Source: a virus. Taken from it: a stretch of DNA of 23,131 bases. Of this stretch, positions 8,079 through 15,987 are shown one piece after another. The stretch lies in IMG/VR virus record IMGVR_UViG_3300046689_000144, positions 1 to 23,131 of that record. One strand, written 5' to 3'. The notes under the pieces were generated by a model, which made no database searches, was not told where the DNA came from, and saw only the letters and a program-made list of their open reading frames with translations. A program made the position numbers and the translations under genes. The first letter of the stretch is position 1, and the number at the start of each line of letters is the position of its first letter.

Positions 8079-9293
8079 CTAGAAAACCTTGTCCCACGGG
8101 ATGTTGTTCGCCACGTTCGCGCCGACGTTGCCCGCCGCGCCCCAGATCGCCGCGTTGCGCGACGCGTTGATCTGATCCTGCTGGGTCTGGTTCTGCTGCA
8201 TCTGGTTGTACTGGGCGAAGAGCGACTGGCTCGTCGGCCCACCCGCCAGCGTCTGCTGCAGCGCCTGCATCCGCGCGTTGGTGAGCGCGTTCGGCAGCGC
8301 CGAGGTCTGCAGCAGGTCGCTGCCGCGCTGCATGTCGTCCAGATACTGCTGCCGCCGCAGCGACGCCATCGTGGTCGCCGCGTTGAGGCCCAGCCCCTGC
8401 TGCCCCTGAATCGCCGACAGCACGTTGCCGAGGATCCCCGCGCGCGTCGCCTGCCACTGGTTCGCCAGCGACGCGTTCTGCAGCGACGCCTGCGTCTGCA
8501 GCTGCGCGTTCTGCAGCAGCGTGTTCTGCTTCAGCGCCGTGTCCTGCCCGCCCGCGCCCTGCAGCGCGCCCGACATCTGCACCGCCGCGTCCTTACGCCG
8601 GTTCGCTTCGTCGGTGACGTACTGCAGCATCGCCTGCTGCTGCCCGGCCCGCGCCTTCTGGTAGCCCGCGCTCGTCTCCGCGCCGAGCGCCTGCGCGACG
8701 CCGGAGCCGGGGTCGAGGCCACGCGAGGCCATCTGCTGCGCGTTCTGTTTGTAGGCGTCGTCTCGACTGAGCGCGAGCGAATCGAAGAAGCGCGCCTTCA
8801 GCGCCGCCTCGTCAGCGGTCGAGAACGGGTCCGCGTTCAGCTGCGCCATGCGCGCCGTGGTCGCGTCGGCGTATTGCTTCGTGTAGGGGTTGTCGAGCAC
8901 ATTCGCGCTCTGGGCGCTCCCCTGCGCGGCCTTCCCGCCTGCTGACGCCGCCAGCGCCGCGAGGCCCGCGTTGAAGCGCGGGTCGGGCTGCAGGTAGCTG
9001 CCGAGCGTGCTGGTGATGTCGCCGTAGTTCGGCGCCGCTTGGTTCAGCTGCGTCATCCGCTGGTTCCACGCGGTGTTGATCGGCTGGCTCGTCGGGTCGT
9101 CAAAGAAGTTGCCGAACGGGCTGCTGGGCGACGGTGCCCACGACGGCGCGCTGCTCGCGCTCCCGGTCGAGGGGGCGCCCCAACCCGCCATCGGCGACGG
9201 CGCGTTCGTCGGGGCCGTATAGCCGCCGCCAGACGCCCCGCCGTATTGCGCGGGCGGGCCACCGGGGTTCCAGTAGGGCGACGGGGATGCCAT
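8079..9293 (-). CDS. Probable internal virion (ejection) protein, Gln/Ala-rich, 404 aa
   Basis: The ATG has GAGG about 7 bases upstream. The first 75 residues are Pro/Gly/Ser-rich and disordered, ending in an aromatic motif (PFGNFFDDP). The rest is an almost continuous run of Ala-, Gln-, Asn- and Leu-rich helices (for example ALKQNTLLQNAQLQTQASLQ), then a Gly/Ala segment near the C-terminus (AAIWGAAGNVGANVANN). Long Gln/Ala helices with few charges are typical of internal core or ejection proteins of short-tailed phages. The gene sits between the 318-aa Gly-rich and 681-aa helical proteins, which have the same general make-up, so the set probably works together. No catalytic motif is seen. 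Confidence 0.5.
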   Translation of the reverse strand: MASPSPYWNPGGPPAQYGGASGGGYTAPTNAPSPMAGWGAPSTGSASSAPSWAPSPSSPFGNFFDDPTSQPINTAWNQRMTQLNQAAPNYGDITSTLGSYLQPDPRFNAGLAALAASAGGKAAQGSAQSANVLDNPYTKQYADATTARMAQLNADPFSTADEAALKARFFDSLALSRDDAYKQNAQQMASRGLDPGSGVAQALGAETSAGYQKARAGQQQAMLQYVTDEANRRKDAAVQMSGALQGAGGQDTALKQNTLLQNAQLQTQASLQNASLANQWQATRAGILGNVLSAIQGQQGLGLNAATTMASLRRQQYLDDMQRGSDLLQTSALPNALTNARMQALQQTLAGGPTSQSLFAQYNQMQQNQTQQDQINASRNAAIWGAAGNVGANVANNIPWDKVF

Positions 9294-9302
9294 GAGATAC
9301 CT

Positions 9303-10259
9303 CTACGCGAAACGCGGACGCGCCGCTGCGTTCATCGCGCTCTGCGCGGCGGGCGCGCTGTTCTGGAGCCACTGCGCGTACTGCGGATCCTGCTTCATGT
9401 AGGTCGGGAGCATCCCGGCCTGCTGTCCCAGCAGCAAGCGACGCAGCGGCTGCTCCTGCTGCATCTGGTCCGACTGCTGCGCGAGCAGCGAGGTGAGCGC
9501 CTGATTGATGTCGTTCGGCTGGCTCTTGCCTCGCGTCGCCGCATACAGCCCCGCGACCGCCGGGGCCACGACCGCGCCCGCCGTCATCCACTTCTTCGCC
9601 GCCTTCTGCGCGGCGGTCTGCGCGACTTTCTTTGCCACGGTTCCTCCCAAGGTCGATCCCGCGCCGCCCGCCGCCGTGCCCGCGACTGAGCCTGCAGGCA
9701 CGCCAAGTGTCGCCCCTGCGCCCCCGGTGCCGAAGATGAGATCGCCCGTTGCGCCGAGGCCCGCGCCTGCGCCGCCACCTGCGCCCGCGCCAGCGGTGGG
9801 CAGCAGGACGCCCTCCGGGGTCATCCCGAGGCCGGTGCCTGCGCCGCCGATCCCCCACGCACCGCCGCCGCCACCTGCGCCTGCTGCTCCAGCCCCCGCG
9901 CCATACGCGCCCGAGAGCGCGAGGCCACCTGCGAGGCCCGCCGCGCCGAGGCCCATGCCAGCCATGCCGTAGGCGATGGTGTTGTCGAGGCCCGTGCTGA
10001 ACTTCTGCCACGGGGACGTGTTCACGATCTCACCCGCGCTGTTGTACTTCTTCCCGACGCCGGGCTTGCCCATCGCCAGCGACATGAAGCCGTTGTCGTC
10101 CAGCTTCCGCGACGAGGCGTAGCGCGGGTCGCTCGGGTCCATCGGGATCACACCGCCCTTGCCCGCGTAGTAGGACGTGGGCATCGCGTTCCCGCCCGGC
10201 GCGGTGTCGGTGTCGGGGTAGTAGATGACCTGCCCCTGCGAGTTGTAACCGTAGGCCAT
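9303..10259 (-). CDS. Gly/Ala-rich virion protein, possible membrane-active ejection protein, 318 aa
   Basis: The start overlaps the previous stop by one base (TGATG). The N-terminal 90 residues are polar and Tyr-rich (YGYNSQGQVIYYPDTD), with a repeated tyrosine-containing phrase near residues 75-80 (YNSAGEIVN). Residues about 95-215 are extremely rich in Gly and Ala, with long uncharged stretches. A short basic helix follows (VAKKVAQTAAQKAAKKW), then a hydrophobic helix (AGAVVAPAVAGLYAA). The C-terminus is Gln-rich and helical. A Gly zipper-like core next to a basic helix suggests membrane insertion, as expected for a DNA-ejection protein. A purely structural role in the inner core is equally possible. 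I do not recognise a named family. Confidence 0.45.
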   Translation of the reverse strand: MAYGYNSQGQVIYYPDTDTAPGGNAMPTSYYAGKGGVIPMDPSDPRYASSRKLDDNGFMSLAMGKPGVGKKYNSAGEIVNTSPWQKFSTGLDNTIAYGMAGMGLGAAGLAGGLALSGAYGAGAGAAGAGGGGGAWGIGGAGTGLGMTPEGVLLPTAGAGAGGGAGAGLGATGDLIFGTGGAGATLGVPAGSVAGTAAGGAGSTLGGTVAKKVAQTAAQKAAKKWMTAGAVVAPAVAGLYAATRGKSQPNDINQALTSLLAQQSDQMQQEQPLRRLLLGQQAGMLPTYMKQDPQYAQWLQNSAPAAQSAMNAAARPRFA

Positions 10260-10624
10260 CAGACCTCCAGCGCCACCATGAAGGGCGCGTTGATCGTCGG
10301 CGACGACAGATAGATGCGGTTGCCGTCAGCCTTCCGCGTCACCCGCAGCGGCACGATCTGCGCGCCCACGATCCGCACCGGCAGCACTTGGATCATGTTG
10401 TAGGGCACTGCCGCTAACCCATGCACCAGCGAGAACTCCGTGTTCGCGACCGCCGCCGTGATGCCGTCGAAATAGTACAGCTGCAAGTTCTCCGCGCGCG
10501 ACGCGGGGTCCGGTTGCCCGAGCCGCAGGTTCGTGAGCACGTACTCAAACGCCAGCTGCAGCGCCTTGCGCTGGTCGGTCGGGAACCCCGCCAGCACCTG
10601 ATTCACGTAGCTGGTCTGTGCCAT
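10259..10624 (-). CDS. Small virion-associated protein, 121 aa
   Basis: The N-terminal half is helical (YVNQVLAGFPTDQRKALQLA...FEYVLTNLRLG). The C-terminal half is a compact beta-rich unit (FSLVHGLAAVPYNMIQVLPV, then RIYLSSPTINAPFMVALEV). The phrase about a feature 'HGLAAVPYNMIQVLP' resembles short beta-sandwich units in phage tail-tip or fibre-associated proteins, where a conserved V/L-x-HGLGxxP pattern recurs; I state this from memory of such families. The gene lies 6 bases after the fibre-like gene and overlaps the next gene by one base, so it is part of the same translated unit. It could be a fibre adaptor, a minor tail protein or a fibre-assembly helper. Confidence 0.5.
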   Translation of the reverse strand: MAQTSYVNQVLAGFPTDQRKALQLAFEYVLTNLRLGQPDPASRAENLQLYYFDGITAAVANTEFSLVHGLAAVPYNMIQVLPVRIVGAQIVPLRVTRKADGNRIYLSSPTINAPFMVALEV

Positions 10625-10630
10625 CAGCCG

Positions 10631-11458
10631 TCACTGGATGCCGTAGATGAACGTCGCCGACACGATGTTGAGCACGCTCGTCCACGACACCGAGGCCAGT
10701 TTGGTGATGGCGATGGAACTCGCATTGCCCCACGACAGCGAGTTGGGGGCGTTCACGTTCGCGCCCTCATTCACGAAGATCGTCCCGGCGGGACCAGCCG
10801 AGGACACATTCACCATGACCCCGTAGGGGATCCCGAAATACATCCACGTCCCACCGGGCGCGGGCGCCCCCGCCATCGTAAGCTGCCAGATGACCGTCTT
10901 CCCGATCACGCAGTAGCGGTTCACCCCGATCATCGCCGCCGTGACGCCCGTCCAGAAGTTCGCGATGTTGAAGGGCACGGTCTGCCACTCGCCCATGTTG
11001 AACGCCCGGCCTCGCTCGGCAATCGCGCCCGTGGCGCAATCGACCTTGAACAGCGTCGATGCGGCACGCGGGTTCGCGCCCGCTGGCGCGGAATTGATCA
11101 CGAAGACGGTATTGGTCGCGTTTAGCTGGGCGTAGACCGAGGGGATCGTGAGATCGTCGGCGAGGGTCAGCGCGCCCGCGCCATCCACGTCGAGATTGTC
11201 GGTCCATGCGCTCACGCCCAGCACCGACGAGTGCTTGATCAGCCGACTCTTGGCGACTTGTCCTGCCGTCGTCAGAATCAGCGTCGGCTTACTGGGCGGC
11301 GTGGCCGCGATGACCTGCGGCGAGGGTAAGGTGCCGCCGATCATCGCCGCTTCCAGCGCCGCGATCTCATCCTGCAGCGCGTTGATGTGCTGCGAGAAGA
11401 TCGTCTGTCCATCGCTGCGCGCCGGGAAGACCGCCGGGGTCGTAGGAAAGCTCGCCAT
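10631..11458 (-). CDS. Tail fibre-like protein, 275 aa
   Basis: The N-terminus has a short linker, then a helix of the kind found at the base of trimeric phage fibres (SQHINALQDEIAALEAAM, residues about 22-40). After a Pro-rich hinge, the rest is predicted to be beta strands with repeated hydrophobic/Gly/Ser patterns (LDVDGAGALTLADDLTIPSV, VIWQLTMAGAPAPGG, NASSIAITKL) ending in FIYGIQ. The phrase LDVDGAGALTLADDL is a fibre-type repeat seen where 'wild' or 'tail fibre' proteins run in parallel beta rolls. It follows the nozzle gene by 2 bases. It probably binds the host surface, but is short for a complete receptor-binding fibre, so it may be a fibre tip or an attachment segment. Confidence 0.55.
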   Translation of the reverse strand: MASFPTTPAVFPARSDGQTIFSQHINALQDEIAALEAAMIGGTLPSPQVIAATPPSKPTLILTTAGQVAKSRLIKHSSVLGVSAWTDNLDVDGAGALTLADDLTIPSVYAQLNATNTVFVINSAPAGANPRAASTLFKVDCATGAIAERGRAFNMGEWQTVPFNIANFWTGVTAAMIGVNRYCVIGKTVIWQLTMAGAPAPGGTWMYFGIPYGVMVNVSSAGPAGTIFVNEGANVNAPNSLSWGNASSIAITKLASVSWTSVLNIVSATFIYGIQ

Positions 11459-11460
11459 GG

Positions 11461-13347
11461 TTAATTGATCCCGCGCATCTGCGGCTCGGGCCGCACGCCG
11501 AGCGCGTAGGTGAACAGCTTGAACGAGTCGGGGCCAGTGTAGGTCACGCGCACCGTGCAGGCGTTGCCCTCCGCGATCAGCGGCAGCATCGACTCGAAAT
11601 ACTTGCGCTGGCGTCCGCTATAGGGATCTTGCCCGTAGGTGCCCGCGCCGTAGATCGACAGCCCCTGCCCGGCGATGGGGATCTGCAGCGTCGCGACCGA
11701 CGAATCGTCCACCAGCACCTCAAGGGTCAACGTCCCCGCTGTCGGGCGGAACTCCCCGAAGATCTCGATGAAGCGCGCCCACCGTCGCGCCGCCGGGAGC
11801 AGCGCCGGGCCTTCATAGAAGCTCGTCATCGGGGCGCCGTCGTTCCCCGCGCCGGGGAGCGACTCTTCCGCCAGCTGCCCCGCCGTGAGCTTCCATGACC
11901 AGAGCCGCTGCTGGTCGCCGATGGCAAGCTCGCGCCCGTCCCACGGGATGTAGCCCGCGAGGCTGCGCGTCGTCGCGGTCCACGCCGAGGTGCCCTCGGC
12001 GATCTTGGTGCGCGAGAGGTCGAGCACCCACTCGCCCGGCGTCGAGATGTCGTAGAGGCGCGGCACCGCCACGCGCACTTCCTTGCGCGTCGGGTGATAG
12101 ACCACCGGGATCCGCTGGATGTCGGTGGGCGGGGTGTGCTGCATCATGTCCTGCCACGCCACCCAGATGTCGTCGCTCAGCAGCGAGTCGCTCGCGCCGT
12201 CGAACAGATACAGCCCGCCGTCGCTGCAGTGCAGCACGCCCGCTTCAATCTGGTAGACCGCGCGCGGCCCGAGCGCCCCGGCCACCGCGCCCGCACTGGG
12301 GCGCACTTCGAAGTCGAGCGAGGTCTGCCCGATGATGAGGTAGACCCCGGTGTTCCCGAAGATCACCAGCGTGTCGCCGAGCGCCACCATCGCCGTGATC
12401 CGGTCGCCGCGTTCGAACGGGATGTCGAGGTAGTAGAGGCCCGGCCACGCCTGCGGCAGGAAGATCTCCGAAAACCAGATCCGGTTCGTGACCGTCGCGT
12501 CGCGCGCCCACCAGCGGTTGCGCCAGACGACGCCGAAGCTGAACGCGCCCGGCACCGTGTTCTTCGTCGGCATCTCGACGCCGTCAGGGAAGAACGAACT
12601 GGGCGTCGTGATGTCGAAGGTGGCCGTCGCGTTCGGGACGCTGCCCGCGCGCCGCAGCACCGACTCGCCCGCCGTCACGTTGCGGCAGTAGATGTATTTC
12701 GTCGTGACCTGCGGGTCGGCGCTGTTCGGCATCGTCACGCGGATCGTGAGGTTGCCCGCTGTCGGCGCGATGCTCGCGACCGCCGAGGCGCTGCTCTCAA
12801 AGCTCAGCGCACTGTCGCCGTAGGTGAACGCGACCTCGTAGGTGTTGGAGACGACGAGCGTGCCCCCAGCGACCAGCGCGAGCGTCGGCGCAGCGGCAGG
12901 CGCGGTGATGCCCATCTGCGTCCACGTCGTGCCGTCCTTGCTCTTCTGCATCGACGCTTGGCCGTCGAACACCGCGACAAGGTTGCGGTCGTAGACGAAG
13001 TAGTGCTCGTTGACCGTCGAGCGCCCAGAGAGCACCGCTGCGCCCCAGACACCGACATCGCTCGGTTTGTAGACCTGCCCGTTGTAGCTCGCGAGCAGGA
13101 ACGTCCCGGTGACCAGATAGATCCGCCGCCCGCCCTGCGGGCGCAGGTTCCCCAGCGAGGCCGTGCTGCGCGTCTGCCAGCCGGGATACGGTGTGAGCGC
13201 GCCCGGCTCCTGCAGCGAGAAGTTCCGCAGAAAGCGCGCACGCTCCGGCTGGATCAACGTCGGCGAGTGTCGGAGATCGACCCCCGCCGTCAGGTCGTTG
13301 ATCGGGACCAGCTGATACGGCTTCTGCCCGAGCGCGGTCGTCGCCAT
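11461..13347 (-). CDS. Tail nozzle / tail tubular protein B-type virion protein, 628 aa
   Basis: The N-terminus has the phrase NDLTAGVDLRHSP...LIQPERARFLRNFSLQEPGALTPYPGW. The pattern 'gGvd-r-sp-...-e...l.N....epGaL..ypG' is common in nozzle and stabilisation proteins of short-tailed phages. The remainder is beta-rich with repeating hydrophobic blade-like segments (RIYLVTGTFLLASYNG, GDTLVIFGNTGVYLIIG, VLHCSDGGLYLFDG), consistent with a beta-propeller platform. Inserted Ig-like strands lie at about residues 155-215 (TYEVAFTYGDSALSFES). The C-terminal domain is beta-rich (FIEIFGEFRPTAGTLTLEVLV). Such a protein would close the DNA channel below the adaptor ring. The size fits, and its location between low-complexity proteins and the fibre-like gene agrees. 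A P22 gp10-like stabilisation role is the main alternative within the same idea. Confidence 0.65.
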   Translation of the reverse strand: MATTALGQKPYQLVPINDLTAGVDLRHSPTLIQPERARFLRNFSLQEPGALTPYPGWQTRSTASLGNLRPQGGRRIYLVTGTFLLASYNGQVYKPSDVGVWGAAVLSGRSTVNEHYFVYDRNLVAVFDGQASMQKSKDGTTWTQMGITAPAAAPTLALVAGGTLVVSNTYEVAFTYGDSALSFESSASAVASIAPTAGNLTIRVTMPNSADPQVTTKYIYCRNVTAGESVLRRAGSVPNATATFDITTPSSFFPDGVEMPTKNTVPGAFSFGVVWRNRWWARDATVTNRIWFSEIFLPQAWPGLYYLDIPFERGDRITAMVALGDTLVIFGNTGVYLIIGQTSLDFEVRPSAGAVAGALGPRAVYQIEAGVLHCSDGGLYLFDGASDSLLSDDIWVAWQDMMQHTPPTDIQRIPVVYHPTRKEVRVAVPRLYDISTPGEWVLDLSRTKIAEGTSAWTATTRSLAGYIPWDGRELAIGDQQRLWSWKLTAGQLAEESLPGAGNDGAPMTSFYEGPALLPAARRWARFIEIFGEFRPTAGTLTLEVLVDDSSVATLQIPIAGQGLSIYGAGTYGQDPYSGRQRKYFESMLPLIAEGNACTVRVTYTGPDSFKLFTYALGVRPEPQMRGIN

Positions 13348-13350
13348 GGC

Positions 13351-14328
13351 TCACCGATAGCCAGCGGCATACCACGTCGCGTAGCCCGGCACGCCCGGCC
13401 CCATGCCCGGCGGCATCGGCTTGAAGGTCGTGCCGCTCGCGCCCCCGTAGGCGGGCGGTGCCCCACCAGAGGCGGGCGGGCCGGTATAGATCGGCCCGTT
13501 CGGTCCCTGCGCGCCGATGGGCACGACTTCCGGCGCGGACGGGGCCGGAGCGACGCCGCCCGACTGCCCACCCGTTACCCCCGTGTTAGTCGGCGGCGTC
13601 GGCGCGGCTCCGGTCGGCGTGTTGAAGCGCGGGTCGCTGCCCCGGTTGAAGTCAACCGCGCCCCCGCCGGGGATGTTCGGGTTGATCGGCGGTAGCGTCA
13701 CGGTCGGCGGCTTCACGACCGGCGGCTTCGCGATCACGGGCGGCTTCAGCGACGGTGGGATCGGCGGGATCCCCGGCGGCATCCCCATCGGCGGCTTCGC
13801 GCCTGCGGACGGCGGCGTCGGCAGACCGGGCAAGCCCGGCAAGCCCCCGCCCGGCGGCTGCAGCCCCGGCAGCTTGCTGATGAGGTCGGCCAACCCGCCT
13901 CCCGGCTCGCCGCCTCCGGCCCCGCCCATCGGACCACCGGCATCGACGGACGGCGGCTTGAACTTCCCGAGGTCACCGAACCCGCCGCCTGCGAACCCGC
14001 CGCCGCGTGCGAGCGCCCCCTGCGTGCCGCCCCCGCTCGCCATCATCGCGTTCAGGAGCGCCTGCGTGCGCGGCTGATTCGCGCTCTGGCGCGCGACGCT
14101 GCCCGAGCGCCCCGACAGCAGGTCGGCGCCGACGGCATTCGGCGGCGCGGTCCCGGGGGCGGTCCCCGTGCCCGCTGCGGTCCCCGGATCGAGGCCACCC
14201 CCCGTCGCCGTCGGCAGCTGCAGCGACACCGTCTGCAGCGCCTGCTGGACGGGCGTGCGCTTGCGGCGCGCGACGTTCGGGTCTTGCGACTGCTGGCTCG
14301 CGGGCGAGAACGACTGGCCGAGATCCAT
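13351..14328 (-). CDS. Proline/glycine-rich low-complexity protein, 325 aa
   Basis: The ATG is preceded by AGGAG, which overlaps the TAG stop of the upstream gene. Residues about 19-38 hold a basic stretch and a short amphipathic helix (ARRKRTPVQQALQTVSLQLP). Nearly everything else is low-complexity: Gly-rich (about 97-145), then Pro-rich with a repeated KPPV-like unit (about 190-215: LKPPVIAKPPVVKPPTVTLPPI), then Pro/Gly/Ser. The end is aromatic (GYATWYAAGYR). The extended Pro tract probably forms a polyproline helix, which may act as a rigid spacer or binding ligand. The context, inside the tail genes, suggests a virion protein, but no family is recognised and the function is unknown. Confidence 0.5.
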   Translation of the reverse strand: MDLGQSFSPASQQSQDPNVARRKRTPVQQALQTVSLQLPTATGGGLDPGTAAGTGTAPGTAPPNAVGADLLSGRSGSVARQSANQPRTQALLNAMMASGGGTQGALARGGGFAGGGFGDLGKFKPPSVDAGGPMGGAGGGEPGGGLADLISKLPGLQPPGGGLPGLPGLPTPPSAGAKPPMGMPPGIPPIPPSLKPPVIAKPPVVKPPTVTLPPINPNIPGGGAVDFNRGSDPRFNTPTGAAPTPPTNTGVTGGQSGGVAPAPSAPEVVPIGAQGPNGPIYTGPPASGGAPPAYGGASGTTFKPMPPGMGPGVPGYATWYAAGYR

Positions 14329-14337
14329 GGACGGCTC

Positions 14338-15510
14338 CTAGTAGTACGCGAAGTTCGGGTTGTTCACGTTGCCGCGCGCCTTCGCGGCTTCGGTCTGCCA
14401 CGTCGTCGCCTGCTGCTGCAGCTGCTGCTGCGCGGCCTGCATCTGCTGCTGCTGCGTCTGCCACGCCGACTGCTGCGACGTGAGGTCGGCCAGCTGCTTC
14501 TGCAGGGCCATGTACTGCGGGTTCGTGGAGATGTCGAACGCCTGCGGCGCTGGGGTCGGTGCCTGATACGCAGGCGGTGGCGTCGGCGACATCAGCATGG
14601 TCATCAGCTGCGCGTAGGGGTCGCCTCCGGCGGCACCAGCCCCGGCAGCGGGCGCGGGTTTCTTCTGGCCCGCCGCGACCTGCGAGGCGTCGCCCCACCA
14701 CCAGCCGCTGCCGCCCGTGCTCGACTTCATCAGGATGTCGATGACGCCGACGCCGGGGATCTGAATATCGCCCTGCCCGACCTGCTTGGTGCCGGGATAC
14801 GCCGCTGCGATCCGCTGCACCGCCGTGCCCATCTGGTCCGTGGTCCCCGGCAGGTTGCTCAGGATGCGCCCGACGACGTACTTGGGATCCTGATTGGTCG
14901 GGTCGTTCCACTTGTTGCTGTCCCAGCCCGGCAGCGCGTAGCGGCTCGCCGGGGGCTGCACGGCCTGCGGCGACTGGAAGCCGTTGGTGTCGTGGCCCGG
15001 CGGCGGGGCAGTCATGCCGCTCGGCACTTGATACTGCTGCTGGTAGTTGCCCTGCGCGATGTTCGGCGGCACCACGCCCGTGTTGTAGTTGCCCCATTCG
15101 GGGCCGTACTGCTGGCCGGGGTAGCCCCCCTGCGCCCCGCTCACTTGCGGCTGCTGCGGCTGCGCGTAGTAGTTCGCCTGCGCCTGCCAGTTCGTCGGGC
15201 CACTACTCGCCTGCTGCGGCGGCGCGTAGTTGTAGCCGGTCTGCGCGGTCTGCTGCGTCGGGTAGTTGTAGCTCTGCTGGTTCGTCGGCGCCTTGTACGT
15301 GCCCTGCACCTGCGCGCCCTGCGTCGCCTTCTGCTGCGCGTAGTTCTGCGTCGGCGCGACGTACGTCTGACCCTTCAGCGAGGGCGACGGCGCGGGCGTG
15401 CCATAGCTCCCCGCCTGCGCGCCGCCACTGCTGCCGTAGCTGCTCGCCGGGTTGCCCGCCGAACTCCCCGACAGATAGGGCGTCGGGTTGTAGGGGTTGG
15501 TGGTCGCCAT
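14338..15510 (-). CDS. Gln/Tyr/Gly-rich (prion-like) protein with a small folded domain and C-terminal coiled coil, 390 aa
   Basis: Residues 1-185 are low-complexity and rich in Gln, Tyr, Asn, Gly, Ser and Pro (for example QQSYNYPTQQTAQTGYNYAP), a composition resembling prion-like domains. Residues about 190-270 look folded: WDSNKW, KYVVGRILSN, then IQIPGVGVIDILMKSSTGG and GWWWGD. I recall a similar W..KW / KYV.GRI / PGVGV.DV / G.WWG pattern in other phage virion proteins, but cannot name it. A Pro/Ala linker follows, then a Gln-rich coiled coil (about 330-375) and an Asn/Tyr tail (NFAYY). Placement before the nozzle and ejection genes suggests a virion or virion-assembly component. The role of the low-complexity head is unknown. 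Confidence 0.5.
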   Translation of the reverse strand: MATTNPYNPTPYLSGSSAGNPASSYGSSGGAQAGSYGTPAPSPSLKGQTYVAPTQNYAQQKATQGAQVQGTYKAPTNQQSYNYPTQQTAQTGYNYAPPQQASSGPTNWQAQANYYAQPQQPQVSGAQGGYPGQQYGPEWGNYNTGVVPPNIAQGNYQQQYQVPSGMTAPPPGHDTNGFQSPQAVQPPASRYALPGWDSNKWNDPTNQDPKYVVGRILSNLPGTTDQMGTAVQRIAAAYPGTKQVGQGDIQIPGVGVIDILMKSSTGGSGWWWGDASQVAAGQKKPAPAAGAGAAGGDPYAQLMTMLMSPTPPPAYQAPTPAPQAFDISTNPQYMALQKQLADLTSQQSAWQTQQQQMQAAQQQLQQQATTWQTEAAKARGNVNNPNFAYY

Positions 15511-15514
15511 CGGC

Positions 15515-15805
15515 CTACTTCTTCACTGCCGCCGCGACCGCCACCTTCTTCCCGTTGCCGTCCTTCTCCCGCGCGACCGGCTCGTCGGGGATCTCGACCG
15601 GCGGCACCTTGATCACGCGCACGACCTCGGTCGAGTCGTGGACCGCGCAGTGCGCGCCCTCGGCGTCGTACGTCGCGGCGTCCATGATGATGCGGCACCC
15701 GCACGCCATGATCGCTTCGCGCGTCTCGTAGGTGGTCGTCTTCGGCGTCGCCTTCGGGTCGAGCTTCGCTTCGACCTTGGGGTGGTCGGGCTTCGTTTCC
15801 ATCAT
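15515..15805 (-). CDS. Small putative zinc-binding protein (second of a tandem pair), 96 aa
   Basis: I choose ATG 15805. It overlaps the upstream stop as ATGA and has GAGGAG just upstream; the second ATG (15802) is a close alternative, while a longer in-frame ORF reaching 15961 only reads through the upstream gene. Residues 35-57 hold CGC-X14-HC-X2-HD (C35, C37, H52, C53, H56), a spacing shared exactly with the neighbouring 61-aa protein. The residues following are also alike (V-V-R-V, then PP). Four or five Cys/His ligands at this spacing suit one zinc ion. The N-terminal 30 residues are Lys/Pro-rich and the C-terminus is Lys/Ala-rich (KKVAVAAAVKK). It lies among tail genes, but the function is unknown. 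Confidence 0.6.
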   Translation of the reverse strand: MMETKPDHPKVEAKLDPKATPKTTTYETREAIMACGCRIIMDAATYDAEGAHCAVHDSTEVVRVIKVPPVEIPDEPVAREKDGNGKKVAVAAAVKK

Positions 15806-15987
15806 CGCTGCTCCTCTACGAGCGGGCCGGTGACGCCCGGTGCCCCGCGAAACCGGGGCGGCGGCGCGTCCACGCGCGACACCACCCAACAATCGTGCTC
15901 GACGCAGTGCGGCTCCGCACTGCTGGCCTCGCTGACCTGCAGCGCCTGCTGACAGCCGCACGCGAAGGTGAGCGTCAGCGCCTTCAT
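15802..15987 (-). CDS. Small putative zinc-binding protein (first of a tandem pair), 61 aa
   Basis: The ATG overlaps the stop of the adaptor gene as ATGA. The product starts MKALTLTFACGC and carries CGC-X14-HC-X2-HD (C10, C12, H27, C28, H31) followed by an extra Cys at 33, VVSRV and a Pro-rich tail. The ligand spacing is the same as in the downstream 96-aa protein, so the two are probably diverged tandem duplicates. The pattern suggests a small zinc knuckle that could bind nucleic acid or a protein. No named family is recognised. The gene is short but supported by the coupled start and by the conserved motif in its neighbour. Confidence 0.6.
   Translation of the reverse strand: MKALTLTFACGCQQALQVSEASSAEPHCVEHDCWVVSRVDAPPPRFRGAPGVTGPLVEEQR

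Noticed and set aside
6831-8945. Plus-strand ORF of 704 codons, and others at 12094-13695, 19734-21269 and 14284-15612
   Set aside because: They lie opposite well-supported genes, are rich in Arg, Leu, Val and His as expected from third-position GC bias, have no ribosome-binding sites and cross gene borders.
15806-15961. N-terminal extension of the 96-aa Cys/His protein
   Set aside because: It covers the neighbouring paralogue in another frame; the ATGA overlap and GAGGAG support the shorter start.
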